Of a stretch of 64,000 nucleotides of DNA, positions 43,401-51,907 are shown piece by piece. Both the position numbers and the translations under genes were made by a program. Numbering within the stretch: position 1 is the stretch's first letter; every line of letters begins with the position of its first letter. Below the pieces are notes generated by a model. It saw only the letters and a list, made by a program, of their open reading frames with translations. It was not told the origin of the DNA and ran no database searches. The stretch is from CAVWNR01 sp963756525 (GTDB lineage: Bacteria > Actinomycetota > Actinomycetes > Mycobacteriales > Jatrophihabitantaceae), in the NCBI GenBank assembly GCA_963756525.1, contig CAVWNR010000009.1:372001-436000 (forward strand). The letters run 5' to 3'.

Positions 43401-44296
43401 CAGCTGGCCACCTTCTCCCGAACGCCCGCGAAAAGGTCATCCTCGGGAAGCGTCGTCTCGACCAGGGTACGCACCAGCTCGAAGTCCTCGGTAGGCCACG
43501 CCTCGCGCTGAATGTCCAGCGGGACACGGAAGAACCAGCCCTTCGGGTCGACCTGCGTGGCGTGCGCGATCAGCGCGGCGTCACGGCGTTCGAACCAGTC
43601 CGCACACGGCACCCGGGTGGTGATCTTGGGCGGGCGCCACTTCGCCATCCGTTCCTGCCAGCGGGTGCGCAGCTCCTCGTACGGCGACTCCATCCCGCGC
43701 GCCGTCATCGCGTCGTGCAGCGCCTCGACCCGCTCCTTGCTGAACCCGACGTCGTAGTAGAGCTTGAGCGGCTGCCACGGGTCGCCGGCGTCGGGGTAGG
43801 CGTCCGGGTCGGGGGCCGCGTCGAACGCAGCCATGCTGATCTTGTGGCACATGACGTGGTCCGGATGCGGGTAGCCGCCGTTCTCGTCGTAGGTCGTGAC
43901 CACGTGCGGACGGAAGTCGCGGATGACCCGCACCAGCCGCTCGGCGCCCACTTCGACCGGCACCAGCCCGAAGCAGCCTTCCGGCAGCGGTGGGAGCGGA
44001 TCGCCCTCGGGCAGGCCGGAGTCGACGAAGCCCAGCCAGGCCTGCCGCACACCGAGGATCGCCCGCGCGCGGTCCATCTCAGCCTGGCGGATCGCGGCGA
44101 TGTTCTCCTCGATCTCGGGCCGTTCCTGCAGCGCAGGGTTGAGGATGCTGCCTCGCTCGCCACCGGTGCAGGTGACGACCAGCACGTCCACGCCCTCGTC
44201 GACGTAGCGCGCCATGGTCGCGGCGCCCTTGCTGGACTCGTCGTCCGGGTGTGCGTGCACGGCCATCAGCCGCAGGCGGTCGTTCACGCCGCCCAT
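43400..44296 (-). CDS. mca: mycothiol S-conjugate amidase
   Basis: 298 aa zinc amidase that cleaves mycothiol conjugates of electrophiles so that the mercapturic acid can be exported; specific to mycothiol-producing actinobacteria. Zinc site AHPDDE at 15-20 with the later GGYPHPDHVMCHKI; other blocks are TGGERGSILNPALQ and LGFVDSGLPEGDPLPPLPEG. The W-E-R-R-D segment near the end (CADWFERRDAALIAHATQVD) fits Mca rather than the MshB deacetylase. ATG at 44296 used; the GTG at 44287 is equally possible. Confidence 0.95.
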   Translation of the reverse strand: MGGVNDRLRLMAVHAHPDDESSKGAATMARYVDEGVDVLVVTCTGGERGSILNPALQERPEIEENIAAIRQAEMDRARAILGVRQAWLGFVDSGLPEGDPLPPLPEGCFGLVPVEVGAERLVRVIRDFRPHVVTTYDENGGYPHPDHVMCHKISMAAFDAAPDPDAYPDAGDPWQPLKLYYDVGFSKERVEALHDAMTARGMESPYEELRTRWQERMAKWRPPKITTRVPCADWFERRDAALIAHATQVDPKGWFFRVPLDIQREAWPTEDFELVRTLVETTLPEDDLFAGVREKVAS

Positions 44297-44431
44297 TCTT
44301 GCCGACCGGTCGACCCGTATTCGCCGCGCCCACTCTGCACGTTCCCGGCGACGACGGCTGACGGCTTCGCGCGATGCGGGCCGCCGGTGTTACGTTCGAA
44401 GTTCGTCCGGTTCCTGCATGTAGGAGATTTC

Positions 44432-44929
44432 GTGTCCAGCACAGACGCCGCCACCGCCATCTGGCTCACCCAGGAGGCCCACGACCGCCTGTCCCGGGAG
44501 CTCGACGAGTTGATCGCCAACCGCCCCGCGCTGGCCCGGGAGATTAACGATCGGCGCCAGGAGGGCGACCTGCGGGAGAACGGCGGCTACCAGGCCGCGC
44601 GCGAGGAGCAGGGCCGCCAGGAGGCCCGGATCCTGCAGCTACAGGAGCTGCTGCGCAACGCCCAGGTCGGCGCGGCGCCGGCAAATGACGGCGTCGCCGA
44701 GCCCGGCATGGTGGTCACCGTCCGCTATGACGGCGACGAGGAGACCGAGACGTTCCTCATCGGCTCGCGCGAGGAGTCGGCGACCACGGACCTGGACGTG
44801 TACTCGGCGGCCTCCCCGCTGGGAAAGGCGCTCACCGGTGCCCGGGAGGGCGAGACGGTGTCCTACCAGACGCCCACCGGCAAGACCGTCCAGGTCACGC
44901 TGATCAGCGCCAAGCCATTCACCGGCTGA
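44432..44929 (+). CDS. greA: transcription elongation factor GreA
   Basis: 165 aa. Stimulates transcript cleavage by backtracked RNA polymerase. The N-terminal coiled coil contains WLTQEAHDRLSRELDELIAN, the acidic tip at NDRRQEGDLRENGGYQAARE (D-L-R-E-N) and the C-terminal FKBP-like domain with SPLGKALTGAREGETVSYQT. GTG start at 44432, TAGGAG 6 nt before. Divergent from mca; ends in a shared hairpin with the convergent Lrp gene. Confidence 0.96.
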   Translation: MSSTDAATAIWLTQEAHDRLSRELDELIANRPALAREINDRRQEGDLRENGGYQAAREEQGRQEARILQLQELLRNAQVGAAPANDGVAEPGMVVTVRYDGDEETETFLIGSREESATTDLDVYSAASPLGKALTGAREGETVSYQTPTGKTVQVTLISAKPFTG

Positions 44930-44961
44930 CCCACCTCGATTGCGCACCCATCGTGGGGTCA
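44927..44961. terminator. hairpin holding both stops of convergent greA and lrp-type genes
   Basis: TGACCCAC (44927-44934) pairs with GTGGGGTCA (44953-44961) with one bulged base. The left TGA is the greA stop, and the right TCA is the Lrp gene stop on the other strand. No T-run follows. A compact bidirectional terminator is the simplest reading. Confidence 0.5.
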
Positions 44962-45435
44962 ACGCTCGGCGCGGCGCACCAGGGGAAGCACCCGATGCGG
45001 CACCGGGTTCGCCAGGGCGATCACCGTGGACGTGCGCAGCATCGCCTCGTGGCCGTTCACCCGGTCGATGACGTGCTGCAGGTCGGCGTTGGAGCGGGCG
45101 ACGAGCCGACAGAGCATGTCGCCCTGCCCGGTGATTGTGTGCACCTCGAGCACCTCGGGGATCCCGGCAAGATGCTCGAGCACCTGCGGACCGTTGCCCT
45201 GCCGTATCTCCAGGGTGGCGAACGCGGTGACCCCGTAGCCGAGCGCCTCCGGCTCGATCCGCGGCGCGAAGCTCGCGATCACGCCCCGCTTGACGAGACG
45301 GTCCAGCCGGGCCTGCGCGGTACCCCGGGCCACGCGGAGCCGGCGGGACAGCTCCAGCACGCCCATCCGCGGGTCGGCGTCCAGCTCGCGCAGCAGGCGC
45401 GCGTCCAACGCGTCGATCCGCTCGTCGGAACTCAC
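44959..45435 (-). CDS. Lrp/AsnC-family transcriptional regulator
   Basis: 158 aa. HTH at the N-terminus (IDALDARLLRELDADPRMGV then LELSRRLRVARGTAQARLDR) and an RAM/ACT-like ligand domain (AFATLEIRQGNGPQVLEHLA, VHTITGQGDMLCRLVARSNA). GTG start at 45435, 4 bp after the stop of the ABC permease gene, so it is the last gene of the exporter operon. Lrp proteins sense amino acids, suggesting amino-acid-responsive control of the exporter. Confidence 0.92.
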   Translation of the reverse strand: MSSDERIDALDARLLRELDADPRMGVLELSRRLRVARGTAQARLDRLVKRGVIASFAPRIEPEALGYGVTAFATLEIRQGNGPQVLEHLAGIPEVLEVHTITGQGDMLCRLVARSNADLQHVIDRVNGHEAMLRTSTVIALANPVPHRVLPLVRRAER

Positions 45436-45439
45436 GAAC

Positions 45440-46264
45440 TCAGCGTGACATGCCGCGGAATTTCCAGACGCACAGCGGCACGAACACGACGATGACACCC
45501 GCCAGCCAGGCCAGCGACTGGGCCAGCTGGCCGGCGAGCGCCGGCACGCCGAACTGGTCGGCGAGCTGATCGGACAGGTAGAGCCGCCGCACGCTGTTGA
45601 CCACCACGGTGACCGGGTTGTAGTCCGCGAACGCCTGCAGCCAGCCCGGCATCGAGTCGGTGCGGACGAACGCCGAGCTGGCGAAGGTCAGCGGGAACAG
45701 CCAGATGAACCCGCCGGACTGCGCGGCCTCGACGGTCTTGACCACGAGCCCGATCAGGATGCCGATCCAGCTGAACGCGAAGCTGAACCCCAGCATCAGC
45801 AGCGTGCCGCAGATCGCGCCGACCACGCCGCCGCTGAACCGGAATCCGGTGATCACGCCGACCACCAGCATGACCACGAAGATCAGCGTGGAGCGGATCA
45901 AGTCGGAGGTCGCGCGCCCGACTAGCAGCGCCGAGCGGGCCATCGGCAGTGAGCGGAACCGGTCGACGATGCCCTTCTGCAGGTCGTCGGCCATCCCGAT
46001 ACCGGTGACCGCGCCGTTGAAGAGCAGCGTTTGCACGAACACGCCGGGCATCAGGTAGTCGACGTAGTTGCCCCCGCCGACGTTGATCGCGCCGCCGAAC
46101 ACGTAGCGGAACAGCAGCACGAACATGATCGGCTGGATGATCGAGAAGACCAGCAGGTCGGGCACCCGGATGATCTGCTTGATCAGCCGAGACGTCATCT
46201 GCCACGAGTCCGAGAGCACCCGGGCGCCGCCCGACGGTACCCGAAGCTGCGGCGTCAGGCTCAT
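45440..46264 (-). CDS. ABC-2 type exporter permease (DrrB-like)
   Basis: 274 aa with six membrane helices, the membrane half of a DrrAB-type exporter. Shows the N-terminal amphipathic stretch, LLVFSIIQPIMFVLLFRYVF, GVFVQTLLFNGAVTGIGMAD, DDLQKGIVDRFRSLPMARSA (ABC-2 coupling region), and the last helix WLAGVIVVFVPLCVWKF. Its ATG overlaps the stop of the ATPase gene (ATGA). Confidence 0.93.
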   Translation of the reverse strand: MSLTPQLRVPSGGARVLSDSWQMTSRLIKQIIRVPDLLVFSIIQPIMFVLLFRYVFGGAINVGGGNYVDYLMPGVFVQTLLFNGAVTGIGMADDLQKGIVDRFRSLPMARSALLVGRATSDLIRSTLIFVVMLVVGVITGFRFSGGVVGAICGTLLMLGFSFAFSWIGILIGLVVKTVEAAQSGGFIWLFPLTFASSAFVRTDSMPGWLQAFADYNPVTVVVNSVRRLYLSDQLADQFGVPALAGQLAQSLAWLAGVIVVFVPLCVWKFRGMSR

Positions 46265-47223
46265 CGAGCCGCCTGCTGTTCCTCGGCGTGATGGCCGGTG
46301 AGGCGCAAGAATGCGTCGTCGAGGGTCGGCCGGCGCAGGGCCAGGTCGGCGATGGTGACCCGCGCGGCGTCGAGCTGGCGCACCACGTCGGCGAGCACGC
46401 CGGCCCCGCCGGCCACCGGCACGGCGAGGGTCCGCTCAGCCGGTTCGACGCTCGGCTCGGTGCCGTCGCCGACCTTGCGCATGATCTCGATGGCCGGCGC
46501 GACGTCGTCAGCCGACTCGACGACCAGTTCGATCCGCGCGCCGCCGACCTGTGCCTTGAGTTCGTCGGACGTGCCGCTGGCGATCACCCGTCCGGCGTCG
46601 ATCACCGCGATGGACGAGGCGAGCGCATCGGCCTCCTCGAGGTATTGCGTGGTCAGCAGCATTGTGGTGCCCTCGCGTACCAGATCCTGGATGCCCGACC
46701 ACATGCCCAGCCGGCCGCGCGGGTCCAGGCCGGTGGTCGGCTCGTCCAGGAAGAGCACCTGCGGCCGGGCGATCAGCGACGCGGCGATGTCCAGCCGGCG
46801 GCGCATCCCACCGGAGTACGTCTTGGCGATACGTCCGGCGGCCTCGACCAGATCGAAGCGCTCGAGCAGCTCGTCGGCGCGGCGCGCGGCGACCGATCGG
46901 CGCAGGTGATAGAGCCGGCCGAACATGATCAAGTTCTCGCGGCCGGTGAGGTAGTCGTCGACGGCGGCGAACTGGCCGGTAAGGCCGATCATGCGCCGCA
47001 CCCGGTTGGGGTGCGCCAGCACGTCGACGCCGTGCACGCTGGCCCGCCCGGCGTCCGGGCGCAGCAGGGTCGACAGCACCCGCACGGCGGTCGTCTTGCC
47101 CGCGCCGTTCGGACCGAGCAGGCCGAGCACGGTGCCCTCCGGCACGGCGAGATCGAGCCCATCCAGCGCGCGCGTGCGGCCGAAGACCTTGACCAGGCCC
47201 TCGACTCGCACCGCGTCGCTCAT
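46261..47223 (-). CDS. ABC exporter ATP-binding protein (DrrA-like)
   Basis: 320 aa. Walker A GPNGAGKTT, Q-loop in GLTGQFAAVDDYLTGRENL, signature YSGGMRRRLDIA, Walker B VLFLDEPTTGLDP and the switch region TTQYLEEADALAS. A C-terminal domain of about 80 residues with a conserved ADLALRRPTLDDAFLRLTGH ending identifies the daunorubicin-resistance DrrA type. I chose the ATG at 47223 (MSDAVRVEGL); upstream codons do not look coding. Forms an operon with the permease and the Lrp regulator. Confidence 0.94.
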   Translation of the reverse strand: MSDAVRVEGLVKVFGRTRALDGLDLAVPEGTVLGLLGPNGAGKTTAVRVLSTLLRPDAGRASVHGVDVLAHPNRVRRMIGLTGQFAAVDDYLTGRENLIMFGRLYHLRRSVAARRADELLERFDLVEAAGRIAKTYSGGMRRRLDIAASLIARPQVLFLDEPTTGLDPRGRLGMWSGIQDLVREGTTMLLTTQYLEEADALASSIAVIDAGRVIASGTSDELKAQVGGARIELVVESADDVAPAIEIMRKVGDGTEPSVEPAERTLAVPVAGGAGVLADVVRQLDAARVTIADLALRRPTLDDAFLRLTGHHAEEQQAAR

Positions 47224-47356
47224 GCCGCGCAACCTACCGAACGAACAGGCTAGAACCGCCGGATTTCTCAGCTCTTCGCGCACGGCCGGCGCGGGGCAGA
47301 GGACAATCGCGGCATGAACCGACACGACGTGCCCCGGCCTGGCGATCCGCGCGGAT

Positions 47357-48313
47357 GTGGCCGTGAGCTCGCCGTACGAACCGCCGCCGAGTAATCAGCC
47401 GGCTCAGCCGGGTCAATCGCCGCAATACCCGGCGGCGGGTGCCGGCTGGTCGCAACCGGGCTGGGGCGCGCCGCCCGCGCCACCTCCCCCACCCGCGGCG
47501 ACCGTGCCGCGACGGCGCGGCAAGCGGCTGATCACCGTCGGCAGCGTGCTGCTCGCGATCGGCATCATCGTCGGGATCATCGGCGGCGTCGTCGGCTTCA
47601 ACAACTCCCTGGCGAAGGTCAACAGCTTCCAGCGGGTGCCGGTCGGTGCGACCGGCCAGACGGTGACGTTTGCCCACACCGGCGACTACGTAGCCTACTT
47701 CGAGTCCGGCTCGGTGAGCCGGAACCAGAGCCGTTTGCTGCTCGTGCCGATGGAGCTGGTCAGCCCGTCCGGCCAGACGGTGAGCAAGCAGCCCTACGGC
47801 GGCGGCAGCAACGACAAGATCAAGCGGCTGTACTACGACTACCGCGGTCACAAGGGACTGGCGATGTACCAGTTCCACATCGGTGAGACCGGCGCCTACC
47901 GGGTGTCGTCGGCCGCGCCGCCCGGCACGCCGTCCGATGCGGTGATCGCGTTCGGGCCCTCGATCAGCACCGGGCTGGTCGCCGGCGGCGTTCTCATCGT
48001 CGTCGGCATTCTGGTGTTCGTCGCCGGTCTGGTGCTGCTGATCATCGGATTGGTCCGGTTCAACCGCAAACCGCCGGCGGCGTACGGCTACGGGTACCCG
48101 CCGCCGGGCTACCCACCCGCCGCCCACGGCGCGCCGCCCGGATACGGCTACCCGACGCCGGGCGCCCCGCAGTACCCCCCGCCCGATCAGTACCAATACC
48201 CGCCCGGTCAGTACCAATACCCGCCGGCGAGCCAGAATCCGTACCCGGCGCCAGACCGGCCCGCAGAGGCGCATCCGACTGCCGATCCGGATGCGCCGAG
48301 GGACGAGCGCTGA
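47357..48313 (+). CDS. proline/tyrosine-rich two-helix membrane protein
   Basis: 318 aa. Order: Pro/Gln/Gly-rich cytoplasmic N-terminus (about 1-50), basic VPRRRGKRL, helix 1 (VGSVLLAIGIIVGIIGGVVG), an extracytoplasmic beta-rich domain of about 120 residues (TVTFAHTGDYVAYFESGSV, YHIGETGAYRVSSAA-like strands), helix 2 (about 213-237), then a cytoplasmic tail of YPPPGYPP and QYQYPPG repeats. Such layout recalls actinobacterial envelope proteins with Pro-rich tails; function unknown. Start GTG 47357 or GTG 47363; ribosome binding site weak. Precedes the AAA/VWA pair by 72 bp. Confidence 0.75.
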   Translation: MAVSSPYEPPPSNQPAQPGQSPQYPAAGAGWSQPGWGAPPAPPPPPAATVPRRRGKRLITVGSVLLAIGIIVGIIGGVVGFNNSLAKVNSFQRVPVGATGQTVTFAHTGDYVAYFESGSVSRNQSRLLLVPMELVSPSGQTVSKQPYGGGSNDKIKRLYYDYRGHKGLAMYQFHIGETGAYRVSSAAPPGTPSDAVIAFGPSISTGLVAGGVLIVVGILVFVAGLVLLIIGLVRFNRKPPAAYGYGYPPPGYPPAAHGAPPGYGYPTPGAPQYPPPDQYQYPPGQYQYPPASQNPYPAPDRPAEAHPTADPDAPRDER

Positions 48314-48385
48314 GCCTGCTCGCGCTGCGCGAACGGCGCCCGCGGCTGCTGGCCGAGGTGCCGGGCGCGTCGTAGGGTCGGTGCG

Positions 48386-49822
48386 GTGACTTACCCCGCC
48401 CCCCGTGACAGGCCGGCCACGCTCGGCGAATTGCGCGCCAGCGGGCACGTGCACCGCAGCGTAAAGACCGAGATCCGGGCCAACCTGATCGCCCGGCTGG
48501 CCGCCGGTGAGCCGTCGCTGCCCGGCATCGTCGGTTTCGACGAGACGGTGACGCCGGAGGTCGAGCGGGCGCTGCTCGCGGGCCACGACCTGGTCCTGCT
48601 CGGCGAGCGAGGCCAGGGCAAGACTCGGCTCATCCGCACGCTTGTCGGACTGCTCGACGAGTGGACGCCGGTCGTCGCCGGCTGCGAGATCAGCGACCAT
48701 CCGTACTACCCCGTCTGCGGCCGATGCCGGGTGCTCGCCAGCAACCTGGGCGACGCGACGCCGGTCGGCTGGAAGCACCGCAGCGAGCGCTACGGCGAGA
48801 AGCTCGCGACTCCTGACACGTCGGTCGGCGACCTGATCGGCGACGTCGACCCTATCAAGGTGGCCGAGGGGCGCACCCTGGGCGACCCGGAGACCGTCCA
48901 CTACGGCCTGGTGCCGCGCACCAACCGCGGCATCTTTGCGGTCAACGAGCTGCCCGACCTCGCCGAGCGGATCCAGGTGGCGCTGCTGAACGTGCTGGAA
49001 GAGCGCGACATCCAGGTGCGCGGCTACCAGTTGCGGCTGCCGCTGGACCTGCTGCTGGTCGCGAGCGCCAACCCCGAGGACTACACCAACCGGGGGCGGA
49101 TCATCACTCCCCTCAAGGACCGGTTCGGTGCCGAGGTGCGCACCCACTACCCGCTCGCGCTCGCCGACGAACTCGCGCTGGTCGCGCAGGAGGCCGCCGT
49201 CGTCTGGGACGACACGCCGCACGCCGCGCCCCTCGTCCCCCAGCACCTGCTGGAGGTGATCGGCCGGTTCGCCCGAGCCGTGCGCGACGCGCCCCAGGTC
49301 GACCAGCGCTCCGGCGTTTCGGCGCGGTTCGCCATCGCCGGGGTCGAGACGGTCGCCGCCTCCGCGGTGCGCCGAGCGGCCGTCACCGGTGAGCCGGCTG
49401 CCGTGGCCCGCGTCGCCGACCTTCCCACGGTCGTGCCGGCGTCGCGGGGCAAGGTCGAGTTCGACGACGCCGACGAGGGACGCGAGTTCGAGGTGCTCGA
49501 GCACCTGCTGCGGCGGGCCATCGCCGAGACCTACCGGTCGCGGCTGGCCGGGCTGGACATGCGCCCGCTGCAGGAGAAGTTCGACCGCGGCCTGATCGTC
49601 GAGACCGGTGACACGGTCAGCGCCGACCGGCTGCTGGAGCAGATCGGCTCGGTGCCGGGGCTCGCCGCGCTGCTCGACCGGCTCGAGCCAGGCGGCGTCG
49701 GGGAGGGATCCGCCGCGGTCGGCGTCGCGGCCGCCGTCGTGGAGTTCGCGCTGGAGGGGCTGTATCTCAACAAGCGCCTCGCGAAAGACAGCGCCAACGG
49801 CCGGACGGTCTACGGTGCCTAA
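48386..49822 (+). CDS. MoxR/Mg-chelatase-like AAA+ ATPase with Cys-rich insert
   Basis: 478 aa. Walker A GERGQGKT at 73-80; then an unusual insert with Cys100, Cys111 and Cys114 (CEISDHPYYPVCGRC), a possible metal-binding knuckle; then the Mg-chelatase-type block NRGIFAVNELPDLAERIQVA with Walker B, the pore-side LLNVLEERDIQVRGYQLRLP (helix-2 insert and beta hairpin) and sensor-1 LLVASANPEDYTNRGRIITP. The C-terminal 200 residues are helical. GTG start at 48386. Followed by a VWA gene; AAA/VWA pairs (RavA-ViaA, CoxD-CoxE, BchI-BchD) work as ATPase and adaptor in complex maturation or stress. Confidence 0.88.
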   Translation: MTYPAPRDRPATLGELRASGHVHRSVKTEIRANLIARLAAGEPSLPGIVGFDETVTPEVERALLAGHDLVLLGERGQGKTRLIRTLVGLLDEWTPVVAGCEISDHPYYPVCGRCRVLASNLGDATPVGWKHRSERYGEKLATPDTSVGDLIGDVDPIKVAEGRTLGDPETVHYGLVPRTNRGIFAVNELPDLAERIQVALLNVLEERDIQVRGYQLRLPLDLLLVASANPEDYTNRGRIITPLKDRFGAEVRTHYPLALADELALVAQEAAVVWDDTPHAAPLVPQHLLEVIGRFARAVRDAPQVDQRSGVSARFAIAGVETVAASAVRRAAVTGEPAAVARVADLPTVVPASRGKVEFDDADEGREFEVLEHLLRRAIAETYRSRLAGLDMRPLQEKFDRGLIVETGDTVSADRLLEQIGSVPGLAALLDRLEPGGVGEGSAAVGVAAAVVEFALEGLYLNKRLAKDSANGRTVYGA

Positions 49823-49828
49823 CCACGC

Positions 49829-49870
49829 TTTTGGCAGGATGGGACCGGATAGAGTTCCATCCTGCCAAAA
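49829..49870. terminator. perfect 14-bp-stem hairpin between AAA and VWA genes
   Basis: TTTTGGCAGGATGG (49829-49842) and CCATCCTGCCAAAA (49857-49870) with a 14-nt loop. It begins 6 bp after the ATPase stop and ends 15 bp before the VWA start. The right arm ends in four A and the left starts with four T, so it reads as a stem without a U-tract. It may be an attenuator, an RNA-stability element or a protein-binding site inside the operon. Confidence 0.65.
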
Positions 49871-49885
49871 CCGCGGGTGGGCGGG

Positions 49886-51835
49886 ATGAGCTGGCGATAC
49901 GGTCCCTGGCATGGCGGGCCGGACCCGCTCGAGGCGCCGTACGACATCCGCCGGGCACTGGACGAGATCGGCGACGACGTCCTGGCCGGGATGTCGCCGC
50001 GCAGCGCGCTGCAGCGCATGCTCCGCCAGGGCAGTAGCGGCCACAACGGGCTCGACGCGCTACGGCAGGCGGCGCGCCGGCGCGCGCGCGAGCTGCGCCG
50101 CAACAACCGCCTCGACGGCACGCTGCAGCGGGTGCGCGAGCTCCTGGACGAAGCCGTGACCGCCGAGCGGCGAGCGCTCTTCCCCGATCCGGACGACTCG
50201 GCGCGCATGGCCGAAGCGGAGCTGGACTCGCTCCCTGACGACGCCGCGCGCGCCGTCCGGCAACTCGCCGACTACCAGTGGCGCTCGCCCGAGGCGGCCG
50301 GGAAGTACCAGCAGATCCAGGACCTGCTGCGCTCGGAGGTGCTCGACGCGCAGTTCGCCGGCCTGCGCGACGCGCTGGCCAACGCCACGCCCGAGGACAT
50401 GGCCCACATCCGCGAGATGATGCAGGCTTTGAACGAGATGCTCGACGCCGACGCGCGCGGTGAGCACACCCAGGAACAGTTCGACGACTTCATGCGCCGC
50501 TACGGTGACTTCTTCCCGGAGAATCCGCAGAACCTGCAAGAGCTCATCGACTCGCTCGCCCGCCGGGCGGCCGCCGCGCAGCGGCTGATGGACTCGCTCA
50601 CTCCCGAACAGCGCGCCGAACTCGGCGGGCTGATGCAGCAGGCGTTGGGCGACGCCGGCCTGGCCGAGCAGATGGCCCGGCTGCAGGCCGGGCTACGCAC
50701 CGCCCGGCCGGACCTGCCGTGGGGTGGCGGCGAGCGGATGGACGGCGAGAACCAGCTCGGCTACTCCGACGCGACGGGGGCGCTCGCCGAGCTTGCGGAC
50801 CTGGATCAGATCGCCGAGCTGGCCGCTCAGGACTACCCGGGGGCCAGCCTCGCCGACATTGACGAGGAGATGGTCGAGCGCGCCCTGGGCCGGCAGGCCG
50901 TCGACGACCTGGAGCGGCTGCGCCGGATCGAGCGGGAGCTGCAGAAGCAGGGCTACCTCGAGCGGTCCGGCGACGGGCTGCGGCTCACTCCCCGCGCGAT
51001 GCGCCGGCTCGGCGCGACGGCGCTGCGCCGGGTGTTCTCGGTGCTGGAGTCGCGCGGCCGTGGCGGCCACGACGTGCGGGACGCGGGCGCGGCCGGCGAG
51101 GTCACCGGCGCCAGCCGGGAGTGGGAGTTCGGGGACGAGCAGCCCCTGGATGTCGTGCGCACCGTCCGTAACGCGGTGCTGCGCTCGCCGAGCCGTCCGA
51201 TCCGGTTGGCGCCGGAGGACTTGGAGATCGTCGAGACCGAGCGGCGCAGCGCGGCCGCGGTCGCCCTGCTCGTCGACATGTCGTACTCGATGGAGCTGCG
51301 CGGCACGTGGGGCGAGGCGAAGACGACCGCCATGGCGCTGCACGCCCTCGTCACCACCAAGTACCCGCAGGACGCCATCGAGATCATCGGGTTCAGCGAC
51401 TACGCCCGGGTGCTCTCGCCGCGGGCGCTGATCGACCACGACTGGGACCGGGTGCAGGGCACGAACCTGCAGCACGCGCTGATGCTCGCGCGCCGCCACC
51501 TCGACAAGCACCGCCATGCCGAGCCGGTGATCATGGTGATCACCGATGGCGAGCCGACCGCGCACCTGGCCGCTGACGGGTTCGCCGACTTCGCCTGGCC
51601 GCCCACCCGCGAGACGCTGCTTGCGACGCTCGCCGAGGTCGAGCGGTGCACCCGCCGCGGCGCCACGATCAACGTCTTCATGCTCGACGACGAGCCGCGG
51701 CTCGTTTCGTTCATGCAGGAGGTCGGCCGGCGCAACGGCGGGCGGGTGTTCATGCCCGCGCGCGGCGCGCTCGGTGAGTACGTCGTGTCGGACTATCTGC
51801 ACGCGCGCCGCGGTCGTCGTCGCCGCGCCGGCTGA
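49886..51835 (+). CDS. VWA-domain protein, partner of the AAA+ ATPase
   Basis: 649 aa. The first 430 residues are helical and charged (RARELRRNNRLDGTLQRVRE, QLADYQWRSPEAAGKYQQIQ) with a conserved ERELQKQGYLERSGDGLRLT wing-like element. The C-terminal VWA domain has the MIDAS D-x-S-x-S in VALLVDMSYSMELRG (about residue 463), the Thr site in DRVQGTNLQHALMLARR and the third site PVIMVITDGEPTAHL. The end is basic (RRGRRRRAG). Start ATG at 49886. Likely binds the ATPase encoded just upstream; substrate unknown. Confidence 0.88.
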   Translation: MSWRYGPWHGGPDPLEAPYDIRRALDEIGDDVLAGMSPRSALQRMLRQGSSGHNGLDALRQAARRRARELRRNNRLDGTLQRVRELLDEAVTAERRALFPDPDDSARMAEAELDSLPDDAARAVRQLADYQWRSPEAAGKYQQIQDLLRSEVLDAQFAGLRDALANATPEDMAHIREMMQALNEMLDADARGEHTQEQFDDFMRRYGDFFPENPQNLQELIDSLARRAAAAQRLMDSLTPEQRAELGGLMQQALGDAGLAEQMARLQAGLRTARPDLPWGGGERMDGENQLGYSDATGALAELADLDQIAELAAQDYPGASLADIDEEMVERALGRQAVDDLERLRRIERELQKQGYLERSGDGLRLTPRAMRRLGATALRRVFSVLESRGRGGHDVRDAGAAGEVTGASREWEFGDEQPLDVVRTVRNAVLRSPSRPIRLAPEDLEIVETERRSAAAVALLVDMSYSMELRGTWGEAKTTAMALHALVTTKYPQDAIEIIGFSDYARVLSPRALIDHDWDRVQGTNLQHALMLARRHLDKHRHAEPVIMVITDGEPTAHLAADGFADFAWPPTRETLLATLAEVERCTRRGATINVFMLDDEPRLVSFMQEVGRRNGGRVFMPARGALGEYVVSDYLHARRGRRRRAG

Positions 51836-51867
51836 CCTTTCCTGCTGATGATCATCAGCGGGAAAGG
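51836..51867. terminator. 32-bp near-perfect palindrome after the VWA gene
   Basis: CCTTTCCTGCTGATGA followed directly by TCATCAGCGGGAAAGG; 15 of 16 positions pair, with a single T/G mismatch, and the central GCTGATGATCATCAGC is perfectly symmetric. It starts right after the VWA stop codon. It can fold as a terminator stem, or serve as a dimeric protein site upstream of the DUF2269 gene. Confidence 0.65.
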
Positions 51868-51907
51868 GGAGCGAGGGACGGGATAGCCTCGGCGGATCTT
51901 CAAAATC

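Noticed and set aside
47234..50044. 936-aa minus-strand frame
   Set aside because: Antisense to the Pro-rich membrane protein and the AAA ATPase, both well supported on the plus strand.
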